Assembly: GCF_014646115.1 (NCBI RefSeq) | Contig: NZ_BMMV01000004.1 | Location: forward strand, 186,001-250,000 | Reading direction: 5' to 3' | From: Streptomyces camponoticapitis | Lineage (GTDB): Bacteria; Actinomycetota; Actinomycetes; Streptomycetales; Streptomycetaceae | Length of the DNA: 64,000 nucleotides | Shown here: positions 1 through 7,281 of the stretch, in pieces | Layout of the letters: each line of letters begins with the position of its first letter | Numbering within the stretch: the first letter of the stretch is position 1 | The notes under the pieces: model-generated | What the model saw: the letters and a program-made list of their open reading frames with translations, nothing else | Told to the model about the DNA's origin: nothing | Database searches by the model: none | Made by a program: the position numbers and the translations under genes

Positions 1-474
1 CTCGTCCGCGAGCAGCAGTCCCGGTTCGCGTACGAGCGAACGGGCCAGCGACACACGCTGCTGCTCACCGCCCGACAGCTCGACGGGCCACGTCTTCTCC
101 CGCCCCGCCAGGCCGACTTCGGCGAGCGCGGCCCGGCCGCGTGCCACCGGATCCGGTCCGTCGAGACCGAGGACCACATTGTCGAGCACCCGCTTCCAGG
201 GCAGCAGCCTCGCGTCCTGGAAGACGACGGCGACCGGATCCGGGGCGCCGAGCTCGCCGGTGCCCGTCACGTCGTGGTCGAGCCCGGCGAGCGCGCGCAG
301 GAGCGTGCTCTTGCCGGAGCCGCTGCGGCCGAGCAGCGCGACGAACTCCCCGGCGCCCAGGTCGAGATCGAGCCCGTCGAGGACGTTGCGGTCGCCGAAC
401 GAGCGGACCAGACTCCGGATCCGTACCGTCGCGGCCGGGTGGTCGGCGGTCAGCCCGCCAGCGTGCGTCGCCAT
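1..474 (-). CDS. ABC transporter ATP-binding subunit, sulfonate/nitrate/taurine type (partial)
   Basis: This is the ATPase that would power uptake by the permease and binding protein encoded just upstream. The 158 visible residues show Walker A GRSGSGKST (49-57), a Q-loop VFQDARLLPW (84-93), the signature LSGGEQQR (133-140) and Walker B LLLADE ending at the catalytic Glu158, where the window cuts it. The ATG at 474 overlaps the permease stop by 25 nt, so translational coupling is likely. Sulfonate is the likeliest substrate because the operon sits among sulfur genes and has a sulfur-type leader ORF. Nitrate or taurine cannot be excluded from the sequence. The D-loop and H-loop lie outside the window. 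Confidence 0.93.
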   Translation of the reverse strand, partial: MATHAGGLTADHPAATVRIRSLVRSFGDRNVLDGLDLDLGAGEFVALLGRSGSGKSTLLRALAGLDHDVTGTGELGAPDPVAVVFQDARLLPWKRVLDNVVLGLDGPDPVARGRAALAEVGLAGREKTWPVELSGGEQQRVSLARSLVREPGLLLADE

Positions 475-1376
475 GACAGCGTCCTCCGTTCGACGAGACG
501 TACCAGCGCGTCCGAGAGGAGCCCCAGAAGCCCGTACACGACCAGGCCGACGATGATGATGTCGGTCTGCCCGTACGTCCGGGCCAGCTCCATCATGTAA
601 CCGATCCCGCTGGTCGCGTTGACCTGCTCGACCACCACCAGCGCCAGCCAGGCACCGGTCACCGCGAACCGCATGCCCAGCAGGAAACCGGGCAGCGCGC
701 CGGGCAGCACGACATGCCGCAGGAACGCCGTACGGCTGAGCCCCACCGTCTCGGCCAGCTCCACATAGCGGTTGTCGATGGTGCGCAGCCCGTTGTGGGT
801 GTGGATGTAGACGGGCACGAAGACGCCCAGGGCGATCGTGATGACCTTCATGGACTCGCCGATGCCGAACCAGAGGATCAGCAGCGGGATCAGCGCGAGC
901 GACGGGATGGCGCGCTTGATCTGCACCGGGCCGTCGATGACTCCCTCGGCGATCCGGCTGAGGCCCGAGACGAGCGCCAGGAAGAGGCCCGCCAGCACGC
1001 CGAACAGCAGGCCCAGCGCGGCGCGTTGGGCAGAGGTGGCGAGGTTCGACTGGAGCCGGCCGTCCGCGATCAGATCGCCCGCCGTCGTCACGACCGTCCA
1101 GGGGGCCGAGAGATTACGGGCGTCGATGAGGCCGGTGGCGGAGCCCGCCGCCCACAGGGCGAGCAGCAGCAGGGGGCCGAGTGCCCAGCCGTACGGGACG
1201 GGCCGCCCCAGGCCGAGCCGGCGGCGCGGTCCGAGCCGCCGGACGGTGCGGGAGTCGCGGGCGGGCGGGGAGGCGGCGGCGGGTCCCGCGGCGCCGGCCG
1301 GGCCGGTGTCCGGGCCCCCGTCCGTCGCCGACCCGGCCTTGGTCAGGGTGATTTCCTCGGCTGCTCCGGTACTCAT
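450..1376 (-). CDS. ABC transporter permease, sulfonate/nitrate/taurine type
   Basis: This 308-residue inner-membrane permease has about six hydrophobic segments. A BPD_transp_1 EAA-type cytoplasmic loop, seen as ELAETVGLSRTAFLRHVVLP, docks on the ATPase. The first ~55 residues are Pro/Ala/Gly-rich and probably cytoplasmic. The start is the ATG at 1376, because its ATGA overlaps the stop of the binding-protein gene. The open frame runs further upstream but only as antisense-like sequence over the neighbour. The gene is co-transcribed with its binding protein and ATPase. Substrate is inferred from context, as for the ATPase. Confidence 0.92.
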   Translation of the reverse strand: MSTGAAEEITLTKAGSATDGGPDTGPAGAAGPAAASPPARDSRTVRRLGPRRRLGLGRPVPYGWALGPLLLLALWAAGSATGLIDARNLSAPWTVVTTAGDLIADGRLQSNLATSAQRAALGLLFGVLAGLFLALVSGLSRIAEGVIDGPVQIKRAIPSLALIPLLILWFGIGESMKVITIALGVFVPVYIHTHNGLRTIDNRYVELAETVGLSRTAFLRHVVLPGALPGFLLGMRFAVTGAWLALVVVEQVNATSGIGYMMELARTYGQTDIIIVGLVVYGLLGLLSDALVRLVERRTLSWRRTLAG

Positions 1377-2461
1377 GATCCGGCTCCCGTCCCGGCCCCG
1401 GTGTCGGCGCCGGTGCCCGAGACCGCCTCGGCACCGACCTTCTCGAAGCGGCGGTCGAAGAGGATCTTCGCGTCGAACGACTCCTTGCCGGTCTCCTTGG
1501 CCAGCAGGTCGATCGTCTTCTGCTGGTCGGCGATGGCGTCCTTCCAGTCGCCCGGAATCGCCGGGTGCCCGCCGGTCTTGACCAGATACTCGCCGTCCTC
1601 GCGCGAGAGCCCCTGGTCCTTCACGTAGTAACCCTCGATCCACTCCTCGGGATGCGTGTCGATCCAGACCTCCGCCCTGGCCCAGTACGTCACGAACTCC
1701 CGTATCGCGGCGGCCTTCTGAGGGTCGCTCACCGAGGCCGTGGGCACCCAGAGATGACTGGGGTCGTCGCGCAGCCCGTGCGGGATCGTCTTGCCGCCGT
1801 CCTTGCCGTACTTCGCCGGATAGCGCTTGATGTTGACCCCGCCGAGCGGCGCCGCGTCGACCTGGCCACCGCCGAGCGCGGTGGGATAGACGTCCCCGGT
1901 GCTCGGCAGCTCGACCAGCTTCACATCGTCCTTGGTGAACCCGGCCTTGGCCAGGATGCGCAGCACGAGCGCGCCCTGGGCCTGTCCCGGGCTGTACGCG
2001 ATGCGCTTGCCCCGCAGGTCGGCGAGGCTGTCGATGCCGGCGCCCGGCGCGATGCCGAGCTCGTATATCGGGTTCTTGACCGGGTCCGTGCGGAACGCCG
2101 CGGCGACCAGTTTGGTGTCGAGCCCGGTCCAGTGGGCGTGGATCGAGGGGATCTCGGCGGCCGAGCACACGTCCAGGGCGTTGGCGCGGAACGCCTCGGA
2201 GCACTGCGGACCGCCGCTGAGGTTCGCCCACTTGACCTTGAAGGGGAGCTTGTCGATCTGGCCGGAGAGCTTGAGCGCCACCTCGATCTCCGGACTCCCG
2301 ATGGTGATCTCGGTGTCCGGATCCACCGTCTTCGGAATCTCGACGGCCGAGAGGTCCTTCGAGGAGGCGGTGGTGGCGGCGGAGTTGTCGGCGCAGCCGG
2401 TGAGCAGGACCGGGCCGATCAGTACGGAGGCGAGCAGGACAGCACGGAGTGCTCTGGGCAT
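1373..2461 (-). CDS. ABC transporter substrate-binding lipoprotein (SsuA/TauA-like)
   Basis: This 362-residue protein would capture the substrate outside the membrane. It begins with a lipoprotein signal peptide whose lipobox is LLTGC, putting the lipidated Cys near residue 23. The rest looks like an SsuA/NMT1-type periplasmic-binding fold, with features such as DLRGKRIAYSPGQAQGALVL and GGGQVDAAPLGG. The ATG at 2461 is followed by the lipoprotein signal and is the first gene start after the leader ORF. It overlaps the permease by 4 nt (ATGA). The probable substrate is an organosulfur compound, judged from the leader ORF and the neighbouring sulfite oxidase gene. Confidence 0.92.
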   Translation of the reverse strand: MPRALRAVLLASVLIGPVLLTGCADNSAATTASSKDLSAVEIPKTVDPDTEITIGSPEIEVALKLSGQIDKLPFKVKWANLSGGPQCSEAFRANALDVCSAAEIPSIHAHWTGLDTKLVAAAFRTDPVKNPIYELGIAPGAGIDSLADLRGKRIAYSPGQAQGALVLRILAKAGFTKDDVKLVELPSTGDVYPTALGGGQVDAAPLGGVNIKRYPAKYGKDGGKTIPHGLRDDPSHLWVPTASVSDPQKAAAIREFVTYWARAEVWIDTHPEEWIEGYYVKDQGLSREDGEYLVKTGGHPAIPGDWKDAIADQQKTIDLLAKETGKESFDAKILFDRRFEKVGAEAVSGTGADTGAGTGAGS

Positions 2462-2495
2462 GTCTGTTCCCGGGTTCTCTGTAGCGCTGGGGTCG

Positions 2496-2591
2496 TCACG
2501 GAACGAGGTCGTGAGGTCCGCTACAGAGGGCGGTCGCGACGCGCATGAAATCGACGGCGCGTCGTCTGCTCAACCGCTGGGATCTGGACAT
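2496..2591 (-). CDS. Leader peptide of the RR-x-VD-x-x-R...C type
   Basis: A 31-codon ORF lies 34 nt upstream of the binding-protein gene on the same strand. It has a core of RRRAVDFMRVATALC and ends at a TGA at 2496. This matches the short 'putative leader peptide' ORFs of actinobacteria, typically ...RRHVDLxRVxxAxC, found before sulfur genes. A second member with a clear RRHVDL core is present at 16195-16278. The single Cys codon near the end suggests that ribosome stalling under cysteine limitation could control the downstream transporter. The resemblance is seen directly; the regulatory role is inferred from the family. Confidence 0.7.
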   Translation of the reverse strand: MSRSQRLSRRRAVDFMRVATALCSGPHDLVP

Positions 2592-2602
2592 GTTCGCGAA
2601 GC

Positions 2603-2680
2603 TAGCGGCGGTACGAAGCCATGGGCAAGGGGCCCGGTCCGGATGTGCGATACGGCAACAATGGCTTCGTACCGCCGCTA
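2603..2680. repeat. Perfect 20-bp inverted repeat with 38-nt spacer
   Basis: The arms 2603-2622 (tagcggcggtacgaagccat) and 2661-2680 are exact reverse complements, separated by 38 nt. The element lies between the sulfite oxidase stop (2726) and the leader ORF start (2591). It could be a terminator for the oxidase gene, paired operator sites around the transporter promoter, or an mRNA hairpin. The perfect match over 20 bp argues for function. The long loop is unusual for a simple terminator. Confidence 0.75.
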
Positions 2681-2725
2681 TACGCCTGACACAGTAGGTG
2701 TGACGCAACAGGACAAAGGGATCCT

Positions 2726-3931
2726 TCAGTTCACGGTGACCGGGACCCTGATCATCGCGTCGAAGAGGTAGCCCTGCGTGTTCGGCACCGAGCGCTCGGG
2801 CTGGGTGTTCCCGGCCATGTCGGTGGCCCGTGCCAGGAGATGCGTCCGCCCCGTGGTGTGCGGGCGCCACGGGGCGGACCACCGGACCCAGTTGTTGCGC
2901 AGCGGGGTGTCCCGGAGCTGTGCGCGCTGCCAGCGGATGCCACCGTCGGTGCTGAACTCGACGTGCCGCACCGGCGCGTGGGCCGACCACGCGCGGCCGG
3001 TCAGCCGGTGGGTGCGCCCGGCGGCAAGCACCGTGTCGGGCGCGAGTTCGAAGCCGGACTTTATGGTCTGCCGGGTCAGCGGCGCACTGCCGCCGGGCGG
3101 GTACGACGGGCCGAACAGCCGGTAGAAGTCGGTGTTCCAGGGCGAACTCAGCGGCTCGGCGCTCACCTCGATGTCGCCGACCCACTTGATGGAGGCGATC
3201 CCCACCCAGGACGGCACGACGACCCGGACCGGATACCCGTGGTCGTACGGCAGCGGCTCACCGTTCATCTCGTACGCGAGGATCACGTCGTCCAGCGCCT
3301 TCGCCACCGGCAGCGGGCGGCGCACCCGGCCCAGGTTCACGCCCTCCGTGACGTAGTCGGCGTCGAGTCCGCTGGGCATCACGTCGACCGCGTGCGCGCC
3401 GATCCCGGCGTGCCGCAGCACGTCGGAGAGCCGTACGCCGCGCCAGCGGGCCACGCCGATCGCGCCGAGCGTCCAGGCCGTGCCGGTGGCGGCGTCGCCC
3501 TGCTGGGAGGTGTAGTAGCTGCGCCCGTTGCCCGCGCACTCGATGGCCACGTCGCGGGTGACGGAGGGGAGCCGGCGCAGCTGGTCGTACGTGAACCGGG
3601 CAGGGCCCCCGCGCAGGCCGCTGCCCCAGACCGTGAGGCTCCAGGAGCTCTTGTCCAGCACGGGGGTCGCCGTGTGGTTGCGGACGAAGAAGCGCTCCAC
3701 GGGGGTGTGGCGGCCGGTGTCGCGCAGGGCGGCGAAGTTGGCCTCGGCATTGGTGCCCCGAACGGTGAACAGCTCCGGTGGGAGCGGCTTGACGATGCCG
3801 GGCACGGTCGGCCCGGCGCTCGGAGCGGGCGGGGCGGCCGCGGCAGGCGCGGCGGCGGCGATCTGCGCGGCCACCGGGGCGACCGGGGCGGCCGCGAGCA
3901 GCTTCAGCAGGGAGCGACGAGCAGGGGTCAT
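2726..3931 (-). CDS. Sulfite oxidase-like molybdopterin oxidoreductase, Tat-exported
   Basis: This 401-residue protein would oxidise sulfite, or a related substrate, using a Moco cofactor outside the membrane. The N-terminus has a twin-arginine signal (RRSLLKLL at about 5-12) followed by an Ala/Pro-rich stretch. The Moco cysteine is in AIECAGNGR (Cys132). A C-terminal Mo-co dimerisation-type domain follows, ending in a segment such as WSAPWRPHTTGRTHLLARATD. No haem domain is seen. The ATG at 3931 is chosen because GAGGAG lies 7 nt upstream; an in-frame TTG at 3946 overlaps that site. A CysCysCys leader ORF precedes it. Confidence 0.88.
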   Translation of the reverse strand: MTPARRSLLKLLAAAPVAPVAAQIAAAAPAAAAPPAPSAGPTVPGIVKPLPPELFTVRGTNAEANFAALRDTGRHTPVERFFVRNHTATPVLDKSSWSLTVWGSGLRGGPARFTYDQLRRLPSVTRDVAIECAGNGRSYYTSQQGDAATGTAWTLGAIGVARWRGVRLSDVLRHAGIGAHAVDVMPSGLDADYVTEGVNLGRVRRPLPVAKALDDVILAYEMNGEPLPYDHGYPVRVVVPSWVGIASIKWVGDIEVSAEPLSSPWNTDFYRLFGPSYPPGGSAPLTRQTIKSGFELAPDTVLAAGRTHRLTGRAWSAHAPVRHVEFSTDGGIRWQRAQLRDTPLRNNWVRWSAPWRPHTTGRTHLLARATDMAGNTQPERSVPNTQGYLFDAMIRVPVTVN

Positions 3932-3953
3932 CACATGACTCCTCAAAGGAGGG

Positions 3954-3971
3954 AGGACCGGGGAAGGTCCT
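3954..3971 (-). promoter_or_regulatory. Small hairpin just upstream of sulfite oxidase RBS
   Basis: AGGACC (3954-3959) and GGTCCT (3966-3971) form a 6-bp stem with a 6-nt loop between the CysCysCys leader ORF and the ribosome binding site of the oxidase gene. It could be part of an attenuator or an RBS-masking structure. Short stems are common in GC-rich DNA, so confidence is limited. Confidence 0.35.
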
Positions 3972-4012
3972 GGAAACGGGGAGAACCCGACAGAGCCGGG
4001 GAGAGACAGGCG

Positions 4013-4060
4013 TCAGCGACAACAACAGCGGCGCGGCGAAAGGCGCGACATGACAGCCAT
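4013..4060 (-). CDS. Cysteine-triplet leader peptide upstream of sulfite oxidase gene
   Basis: A 15-codon ORF reads MAVMSRLSPRRCCCR and stops at TGA 4013-4015. It lies about 80 nt upstream of the sulfite oxidase start, on the same strand. An internal ATG at 4051 would give a 12-residue version. Three consecutive TGT codons near the stop are the hallmark of cysteine-responsive attenuators described for actinobacterial sulfur genes. Ribosomes would stall there when Cys-tRNA is scarce and change downstream folding. The ORF and codons are seen directly. The mechanism is inferred by analogy. Confidence 0.7.
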   Translation of the reverse strand: MAVMSRLSPRRCCCR

Positions 4061-4151
4061 GCGGGAATCCTAGACGCGCTCCCCGGCCCGGTCAGCTCTT
4101 TTCCGTACCAGGTCAGTGCCCCCGGCCTCCGGCGCCGCCCCGCGCCGGATC

Positions 4152-4157
4152 TATGCT
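4152..4157 (+). promoter_or_regulatory. Probable -10 element for the ketopantoate reductase-like gene
   Basis: TATGCT lies 42 nt before the ATG at 4199 and matches TAnnnT. No clear -35 is seen. A purine-rich GGAGTCGGGG stretch before the ATG serves as ribosome binding site. Confidence 0.4.
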
Positions 4158-4198
4158 CGGACGGATCGGACGCGGGGTGACACGGAACGGAGTCGGGG

Positions 4199-5197
4199 AT
4201 GCGCTACATCATCATCGGGGCGGGCGCCGTCGGCGGCAGCATCGGCGGCCGGCTCGCCGAGTCCGGTCACGACGTCGTCCTCGTGGCCCGCGGCGCGCAC
4301 CACGCGGCGCTGCGCGACCACGGTCTGCGGCTCACCACGCCCGACGGCACGCGCGTGCACCGTCCGCCCGTGGTCGAGCGGCCCGACGAGCTCGAACTGC
4401 GCCCGGACGACGTCCTGTTGCTGTCGGTGAAGACCCAGGACAGCACCGCCGCCCTCGACGCCTGGTCCGTGCGGCCGGTCGACGGCGGCGGGACCGCCGG
4501 CGAGCGGCTTCCGCTGGTCTGCGCCCAGAACGGGGTGGAGAGCGAACGGCTCGCACTGCGCCGCTTCCGGCACGTGTACGCCATGTGCGTCTGGCTGCCC
4601 GCGACCCATGTCGAGCCGGGCGTCGTCTCCGCCGGGGGCACCCCGTACACCGGCACCCTGCACATCGGACGCTACCCGTCGGGCACCGACGAGACCGCGG
4701 CACGGATAGCCGCCGACCTGGAGAAGTCCCGGATACTGGCCCCGGTCGTACCGGACCCGATGCGCTGGAAGTACGGCAAGCTGATCGCGAACCTCGCCAA
4801 CGCGGTGGAGGCGGTCTCCGGCCGTCTCCTCACCGACGAGGCCCGTGCCCTCGCCGCCCGGACGCAGGCCGAGGGCCGCGCGGTGCTCGCCGCCGCCGGT
4901 GTCGAGGCGGTGAGCGCGGCCGAGCAGGACGAGGTGCGGGCGAGGATGACGTTCGACCCGTACGCGGTCCCGGAGGGCGGCGGCGGGTCGTCCTGGCAGA
5001 GCCTGAGCCGGGGCACCGGCACGATCGAGTCGGACTACCTCAACGGTGAGATCGCCCTGCTGGGGCGCTCGCACGGGGTGGCGACACCGGTCAACGAGGC
5101 CCTTCAGCGGGTCGCGAACTCCTTCGCCCGCGAGCGCCGCCCGGCGGGTTCCCTGCCGGTCGGCGAACTGCTGAGGATCATCGACGCCGGTGCGTGA
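4199..5197 (+). CDS. 2-dehydropantoate 2-reductase (ketopantoate reductase) family protein
   Basis: This 332-residue cytosolic oxidoreductase has an N-terminal Rossmann fold with GAGAVGGSIGG (residues 7-17). The strand end LLSVKTQD and the QNGVE motif are typical of the PanE/ApbA family. The C-terminal domain carries the RWKYGKLIANLANAVEA helix, which supplies the catalytic Lys/Asn region. Family members make pantoate for CoA with NADPH, but many Streptomyces paralogues act on other 2-keto acids. No pantothenate gene is nearby, so the exact substrate is open. The 3' end overlaps the convergent GNAT gene by 20 bp. Confidence 0.88.
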   Translation: MRYIIIGAGAVGGSIGGRLAESGHDVVLVARGAHHAALRDHGLRLTTPDGTRVHRPPVVERPDELELRPDDVLLLSVKTQDSTAALDAWSVRPVDGGGTAGERLPLVCAQNGVESERLALRRFRHVYAMCVWLPATHVEPGVVSAGGTPYTGTLHIGRYPSGTDETAARIAADLEKSRILAPVVPDPMRWKYGKLIANLANAVEAVSGRLLTDEARALAARTQAEGRAVLAAAGVEAVSAAEQDEVRARMTFDPYAVPEGGGGSSWQSLSRGTGTIESDYLNGEIALLGRSHGVATPVNEALQRVANSFARERRPAGSLPVGELLRIIDAGA

Positions 5198-5687
5198 GAT
5201 GGCTCGTGGTGCCGCCGTCCTCCTGGGGCATGTCCCGCACACGCGTGTAGCCGAGCCCCGCGAGAAGTGAGAGCGAAGGCGCGTTCCGGGCGTCGACGGT
5301 GGCGTGCACCTCGGCCAGGCCGAGCGTGTCGTGCCCGTACGCGGTGAGCGCCGCGGCCAGTTCCCGGCCCAGCCCCAGGCCCTGGACGGCCGGCGTGAGC
5401 GCGTACACCAGCTCGTGACCGTCCAGCCACGGCTCCGGCGACGGCTTGATCTCGGCGTGCCCCGCGTAGCGGCCGTCGTGCCGTACGGCCCACACGGCGA
5501 ACCGGTCCGCCGGATAGACGTCGGTGAAGACCCGGCCGAACAGCGCCCGGTCGGCGGCCTCGCTCCGCGGGCCGTCGCCCATCCAGCGCGACACCCGCGT
5601 GTCCTGGAAGAGCGCGACGAAGTCGTCCTCGTCGGCGCGGACGTACGGGGACAGGGTGAGCCGCTCGGTGCGCAGATCGGGGGTCAC
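5178..5687 (-). CDS. GNAT family N-acetyltransferase (RimJ-like)
   Basis: This is a 169-residue acetyl-CoA-dependent acetyltransferase. It opens with TPDLRTERLTLSPY, the usual start of RimJ/RimL-type GNATs. Later segments include HELVYALTPAVQGLGLGREL, which holds the acetyl-CoA-binding motif A, and NAPSLSLLAGLGYTRV. The GTG at 5687 is chosen because TAGTCT ends 7 nt upstream, so the message is probably leaderless. Longer upstream starts would add atypical sequence. The target is unknown. Confidence 0.87.
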   Translation of the reverse strand: MTPDLRTERLTLSPYVRADEDDFVALFQDTRVSRWMGDGPRSEAADRALFGRVFTDVYPADRFAVWAVRHDGRYAGHAEIKPSPEPWLDGHELVYALTPAVQGLGLGRELAAALTAYGHDTLGLAEVHATVDARNAPSLSLLAGLGYTRVRDMPQEDGGTTSHLTHRRR

Positions 5688-5694
5688 GGCCCGG

Positions 5695-5700
5695 AGACTA
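5695..5700 (-). promoter_or_regulatory. -10 element for a leaderless GNAT transcript
   Basis: On the minus strand TAGTCT (TAnnnT) is followed by 7 nt and then the GTG at 5687. This spacing is typical of leaderless actinobacterial mRNAs, and it fixes the start codon. Confidence 0.5.
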
Positions 5701-5786
5701 GGTACGCCCGCGCGTACGCCGCAACCGGATTGTCCCCTCGGCCCCGCCTGTCGCCTTTCTTCAAGACCGGTGCCCGCCGCCCTTCC

Positions 5787-5792
5787 TACGGT
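5787..5792 (+). promoter_or_regulatory. -10 element for a leaderless transcript
   Basis: TACGGT is followed by 7 nt and the ATG at 5800, with no Shine-Dalgarno. Leaderless transcription of the downstream gene is likely. Confidence 0.45.
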
Positions 5793-5799
5793 GAGCGGC

Positions 5800-6402
5800 A
5801 TGAACAGCGACACGAAGACCGCCATCAGCACCGTCCACCCCGCGATGCGGGAGTGCGCCGCCGAGGCCGCCCGCATCGCCGGCGCCGTACCCGCCGACCG
5901 CCTCGCGGCGCCCACACCCAGCGCGGAGTGGGACGTCCGGGCCCTGGTCAACCACCTGGTGCTCTACACCTCCCACGGGCTTGAGCACCGCGCCCTGCGC
6001 ACCGAGATGCCCGGGACACTCACCGCGCGCGACTTCACGGCCGACGCCGACTGGCCCGAGCGCTACAGGGCCGCGCTGGACCGCGCCGTCGAGGCATGGG
6101 CCCCGCCCGCCGTCTGGGAGGGCGAGATCGGCGAGGGCCCCGGCGCCTCCCCGGCGGCCGCCGTCGCCACCCTCATGACCCTCGAAATGGCCCTGCACGG
6201 CTGGGAGCTGGCGCGGGCCACGGGGCAGGAGTTCCGGCTCTCGGAGAAGACCGCGGCGTTCGTGCTCGGTGTCGTCGAGGAGTACGCCGAGATGTACCGG
6301 CAGTACGACGGCTTCGCCGACCCCGTACCGGCCCCAGGGACGGCGGGCACCTTCGACCGGGCACTCGCCGCGAGCGGCCGCGACCCGCTGTGGACGGCCT
6401 GA
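5800..6402 (+). CDS. TIGR03086-type / maleylpyruvate isomerase-like DinB-superfamily protein
   Basis: This 200-residue protein resembles the mycothiol-dependent maleylpyruvate isomerase N-terminal / TIGR03086 family. Features are the AAPTPSAEWDVRALVNHLV segment with a possible metal-ligand His, and a later EMALHGWELARATGQ with a second His. These four-helix DinB-like proteins bind a divalent metal and often use mycothiol. No partner gene suggests a specific reaction. The ATG at 5800 fits both the -10 element at 5787 and the start of homology. The longer open frame upstream is antisense to the GNAT gene. Confidence 0.82.
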   Translation: MNSDTKTAISTVHPAMRECAAEAARIAGAVPADRLAAPTPSAEWDVRALVNHLVLYTSHGLEHRALRTEMPGTLTARDFTADADWPERYRAALDRAVEAWAPPAVWEGEIGEGPGASPAAAVATLMTLEMALHGWELARATGQEFRLSEKTAAFVLGVVEEYAEMYRQYDGFADPVPAPGTAGTFDRALAASGRDPLWTA

Positions 6403-6509
6403 CGCGCACGACCCCAAGTGGCCCACGGTGCTCGCCGGCTACCCCATCTCTTCGAGGAAGCGCACGCGGACGGGCGGCCTCGACTACTCCTGACCCACCG
6501 CGGCGGCTC

Positions 6510-7277
6510 TCAGGCGGTGAGTACCGCGACGTGCCCGGCGGTTCTCGCCGCCGCGTAGCGCCGCACGATCAGCCGCGCCAACTCCGGTGCCGGGCCCAGT
6601 ACATCGGCCAGTACGTCCGCCCCCGACTCGCGCGCGCCCCGGGCGATACGGTCGGGCAGCCGGCCCGGCGCGATCACGTACGGGGCCACGGCCACCCGCC
6701 GTACCCCTTCCGCCCGCAGCTCGCGCACCGCGTCCTCCGTGCGGGGCAGGGAGGCGGAGGCGAACGCGGGCCGCACGGCACACCAACCGGTATGCCGCCA
6801 CTCCCGCGCGACATGAGCGATCACCGCGATCGCCTCCGGGTCGCTGGAGCCCGCCGAGGCCAGTACGACCCCGGTCGAGCCCTTGTCACCGGGCGTGAGC
6901 CCGGCCTCGTACAACCGCCGCTCCAGCGCGTCGGTCAGCAGCGCGGACGGGCCGAGGACATCGGCCTGCCGCACGGTGAGCCTGGGCAACCGCACCCGCG
7001 CCTCGTGCAGCACGGCCGGGATGTCGGACTTGGCGTGGAAGGCCCGCGTCAGCAGCAGCGGGAGCGCCACCACGTCCCGTACGCCCTCCGCGTCCAGCCG
7101 CTCCAGCACGCGCGGCACCGTGGGGGAGTTGAAGTCCAGGAAGCCCGCCTCCACCCGCAGCCCCGGACGCAGCGCCCGCACCCGGCGAAGGAGCGCGTGC
7201 ACCGTCGCCGCGTGCCGCGGGTCGCGGCTGCCGTGCGCGACGATCACGAGCACCGGGCGTTCCGCCGTACGGGGCAT
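6510..7277 (-). CDS. Sirohydrochlorin chelatase (CbiX/SirB-like)
   Basis: This 255-residue enzyme likely inserts Fe2+ into sirohydrochlorin to make siroheme, the cofactor of the sulfite reductase encoded at the head of this operon. It has two tandem CbiX halves. The first has VIVAHGSRDPRHAATVHALL (about 10-29) with its metal-site His and the LPLLLTRAFHAKSDIP motif. The second has VVLASAGSSDPEA and VAVAPYVIAPGRLPD. Two-domain length fits the family. It is the last gene of the operon, 4 nt after the permease stop. Co2+ chelation for cobalamin is possible, but the context favours iron. Confidence 0.9.
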   Translation of the reverse strand: MPRTAERPVLVIVAHGSRDPRHAATVHALLRRVRALRPGLRVEAGFLDFNSPTVPRVLERLDAEGVRDVVALPLLLTRAFHAKSDIPAVLHEARVRLPRLTVRQADVLGPSALLTDALERRLYEAGLTPGDKGSTGVVLASAGSSDPEAIAVIAHVAREWRHTGWCAVRPAFASASLPRTEDAVRELRAEGVRRVAVAPYVIAPGRLPDRIARGARESGADVLADVLGPAPELARLIVRRYAAARTAGHVAVLTA

Positions 7278-7281
7278 GGGA

